Positions 62,098 through 64,000 of a stretch of 64,000 nucleotides of DNA are shown one piece after another. Source of the stretch: Luteolibacter algae. GTDB taxonomy: Bacteria; Verrucomicrobiota; Verrucomicrobiia; Verrucomicrobiales; Akkermansiaceae. The notes under the pieces are model-generated. The model ran no database searches. It saw nothing but the letters and a program-made list of their open reading frames with translations, and was not told where the DNA came from. The first letter of the stretch is position 1. Every line of letters begins with the position of its first letter. The translations under genes and the position numbers were made by a program. The stretch lies in contig NZ_JBHUIT010000031.1 in assembly GCF_042683045.1 (NCBI RefSeq), forward strand, positions 124,001-188,000, read 5' to 3'.

Positions 62098-63087
62098 TTA
62101 CACTGGCTCCGCCATCGCGGAGCCGATGCGGGCATAGAGTTCCGTTTGTTTGGCGGAATTTTCCACCAGATCCGCCGCCAGCCGGACTTTCCCGGGCTCG
62201 AAGATGGTGATGGTGGAAGAGCCGCCGAAAGCAAAATAGCCTTTCTCGGCTCCCTTCCCCACCGCTTTTCCGGGAGTGAAGGTTTGTTTGATCGTGCCGA
62301 CGCAGGTTGCACCGATTTCCATCACAAGGATCGTGCCCAGATTTTCCGTTTCGAGTCGGGTGATGGTCCGTTTGTTTGTCCACAGGTAGGATAAGCGTCG
62401 AGCGAGAGCGATGGGTGAAACGGAAAACAGAGGGCCGGGGATGAGCTCTGCGGAAGAAGGAGTGCCTGCCGCCGGAAAGTGGAAGCGGTGATAATCCACC
62501 GGACAAAGCCGGGAGAGAACCAACGCACCTCTGGCATATTTTTGTGCCAGTTCCGGGCTTCCCAAGAGGGCGGCGAGGTCGAAGGTCTGACCTTTTACAA
62601 AAAAGGAGCGAATTTCTGAAATGTCCTGGAACCCCAGGTGTCGGCCATCGGCTGGAAATACCACCGCCGCGTCATCCAGCGGCCTGGCTTCCGGCTTGAG
62701 CTTCCGGTAGAAAAATTCATTGAAGCTCTTGAACGTCTCCGGATTGTCCGCGAAATCCTCCGGATCGAGGCCGTATTGCTTGATGAATGGTTGGACGCGC
62801 TTTGCCGATTCCGGCGTGGACATCCGTGCCCCATACCATTTCGAAAAACCGTGACGTTTTACCAAGGCATGAAGGGATACTTTTCCCAAAGGGTTCCCAT
62901 AAACCCAGCGGAGAAAGGACTCGCCGTAGACCTGTTCTGTTTCCGTTTTGCCACTATGACGGTTGAAATATTGGATGCTTTCCACGGTGGAATGAAAAGC
63001 TGTTGCGCCCTCAAAGTCAAAGGCTGAAGCTTGGTGAAATGATTCGTGCGGAGCTTGCGTAATTAGTCTGATTGAACTTGCGGGCAA
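62098..63087 (-). CDS. psd: Phosphatidylserine decarboxylase
   Basis: A proenzyme of 329 residues that makes phosphatidylethanolamine. The self-cleavage motif with the serine precursor of the pyruvoyl group is in FAFGGSSTITIFEPG. The N-terminal domain (VYGNPLGKVSLHALVKRHG, FNEFFYRKLKPEARP) and PVDYHRFHFPAAG (catalytic His) match the psd family, closer to the larger type II form. It is transcribed alone and starts 26 bases from the divergent lipoprotein gene. Confidence 0.93.
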   Translation of the reverse strand: MPASSIRLITQAPHESFHQASAFDFEGATAFHSTVESIQYFNRHSGKTETEQVYGESFLRWVYGNPLGKVSLHALVKRHGFSKWYGARMSTPESAKRVQPFIKQYGLDPEDFADNPETFKSFNEFFYRKLKPEARPLDDAAVVFPADGRHLGFQDISEIRSFFVKGQTFDLAALLGSPELAQKYARGALVLSRLCPVDYHRFHFPAAGTPSSAELIPGPLFSVSPIALARRLSYLWTNKRTITRLETENLGTILVMEIGATCVGTIKQTFTPGKAVGKGAEKGYFAFGGSSTITIFEPGKVRLAADLVENSAKQTELYARIGSAMAEPV

Positions 63088-63113
63088 CTTCTTCCGCGCT
63101 TATCTCCCGAAAA

Positions 63114-63713
63114 ATGAAAGGAATTCCTCTGATCGCTGCGCTCGCCTGCATTTTTGTCACTTCTTGTGAGAAGAAGGGCGAAATCATCAAGGTGGAGGAA
63201 ACCCGTGGGATCACCAGCAAGGACAAGGCACCAAAATTGTTTGCCAGTAGTGATGAACGCTTTCGCGATGCGAAGCCGAGTCCGGTGCAGGGAAATCCTC
63301 CGGAGAATTGGTTGAAGCTCCCTCCCGCTCAGTTCCGGTTGCTGAATTATCGCTTTGGCGAGTCCGGCATGGGGGAAGTTTATGTATCGCTGGCATCCGG
63401 CGGAGTGGAGGAGAATGCAAACCGATGGTTGAAACAATTCGATGCACCGGCGCTATCCGCAGCGCAGTTTGCCGGGCTGGACAAGATCGATATCGGCGGC
63501 GTGAAGGGCGTCTGGATTATCGCGGAAGGGCAATACAATGCGGGGATGATGGGTGGCGAGCCAAAGCCCGGCTTCGCGCTGGCGGGGGTGATTGCTCAAA
63601 TCGATGACCAGATTCTGACCTTGAAAATGATCGGGCCGAAGCAGGAAGTCGCAAAAGAGATCCCGGCTCTCAAGGCCTTCGCCGCGAGCTTGAAGACGAC
63701 AACCGCCAATTAA
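63114..63713 (+). CDS. Hypothetical lipoprotein
   Basis: The protein has 199 residues from the ATG at 63114 (MKGIPLIAALACIFVTSCEK), giving a lipobox VTSC with Cys18; an in-frame ATG at 63072 would precede it by 14 residues and spoil the signal. The mature domain is beta-alpha and unrecognised. It sits 24 bases upstream of a ResB-like cytochrome c biogenesis gene, so it may be part of the cytochrome c maturation operon. Confidence 0.7.
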   Translation: MKGIPLIAALACIFVTSCEKKGEIIKVEETRGITSKDKAPKLFASSDERFRDAKPSPVQGNPPENWLKLPPAQFRLLNYRFGESGMGEVYVSLASGGVEENANRWLKQFDAPALSAAQFAGLDKIDIGGVKGVWIIAEGQYNAGMMGGEPKPGFALAGVIAQIDDQILTLKMIGPKQEVAKEIPALKAFAASLKTTTAN

Positions 63714-63737
63714 TCCCGACTCCTCCAAATATTTAAA

Positions 63738-64000
63738 ATGGAACAAAAACAAACTACGACCGTCTCTCGGAAACAGAAATCTGTTTTCGGAAAGGTTTAC
63801 GATTTTCTCTCCGGCTTCCCATTGGCGACCGTCACCCTTCTTTTGCTTTTGGTGCTTACCTGGCTAGCCACGCTTGAGCAAATCGATCACGGACTGTATC
63901 CCACACTGAATAAGTATTTCAGCTGGAAATCGCTGTTTTTTATCCCGGAAATCAACGGCAAGAAGCTTCCGGTCATTCTCCCGGGAGGATATTATGTCTC
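63738..64000 (+). CDS. ResB-like cytochrome c biogenesis protein, N-terminal part
   Basis: The gene runs off the window; 87 codons are seen. The N-terminus has a cytoplasmic leader, then one long hydrophobic helix (ATVTLLLLLVLTWLATLEQ) and the motif DHGLYPTLNKYF ... VILPGGYYV, typical of ResB/CcsB-type proteins in the system II cytochrome c maturation pathway. With the preceding lipoprotein it starts a probable ccs operon. Confidence 0.8.
   Translation, partial: MEQKQTTTVSRKQKSVFGKVYDFLSGFPLATVTLLLLLVLTWLATLEQIDHGLYPTLNKYFSWKSLFFIPEINGKKLPVILPGGYYV

Overview
The window looks like chromosome from a marine, polysaccharide-degrading member of the Verrucomicrobia (Verrucomicrobiales-like). The hints are a PEP-CTERM protein with a VPEPS...RRRR tail, very large exported proteins with Ig-like domains and an LLEYITGSNP-type C-terminus, several secreted sulfatase/glycosidase genes without a SusCD pair, and weak or absent Shine-Dalgarno sequences. 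The assignment rests on protein character only; no rRNA is present.

Layout. 1-6.2 kb: end of hemL, a giant exported repeat protein, and a small AT-rich HEPN-like ORF. 6.2-21.4 kb: an agar/porphyran utilisation locus. It has a secreted sulfatase, a KDPG-type aldolase, a FadR-type GntR regulator, and an operon of aldehyde dehydrogenase, enolase-superfamily cycloisomerase, zinc-type dehydrogenase, KduD-like reductase, RhaT-like transporter, aldose epimerase and two GH117 enzymes. It closes with a convergent third GH117 and a GH16 agarase/porphyranase. Together these give a nearly complete route from agar to 3,6-anhydro-L-galactose to pyruvate and triose phosphate; a KDG kinase is missing from the window. 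A palindrome, TTGTTGACAA, occurs both at the gntR promoter and upstream of the third GH117, and is a candidate operator.

21.5-40 kb: mostly housekeeping genes (rpe, tadA, lysC, mnmE, cimA, an OlsF-like lipid synthase) with small unknowns. Inside it is a tight three-gene unit of an exported FAD oxidoreductase, a membrane FMN-binding/Fe-S protein and the flavin transferase ApbE, which looks like an extracytoplasmic flavin electron-transfer system.

40.0-53.8 kb: a genomic island inserted at the 3' end of a tRNA-Lys(UUU) gene. A 31-bp segment of the tRNA end is repeated (one mismatch) at the far side, giving attL and attR. All recognisable island genes lie on the minus strand and look like one defence locus: SNF2-type helicase with a degenerate PLD-like N-terminus, DUF4391 protein, a four-helix-bundle gene flanked by its own direct repeats, a type III-like Mod methyltransferase, an AlbA_2/ATPase regulator, a Res-type helicase-nuclease, an unknown protein and a GIY-YIG protein. 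No integrase gene is visible. This SNF2 + DUF4391 + Mod + Res arrangement is the best candidate in the window for an under-described system.

53.8-64 kb: chromosomal backbone again, with tpiA-pgk, a PEP-CTERM protein, a LacI-controlled minus-strand catabolic cluster (aldolase, LacI, TIM-barrel isomerase, Gfo/Idh/MocA), a DUF3127 protein whose last residues copy the SSB interaction tail, psd, a lipoprotein and the start of a ResB-like gene.
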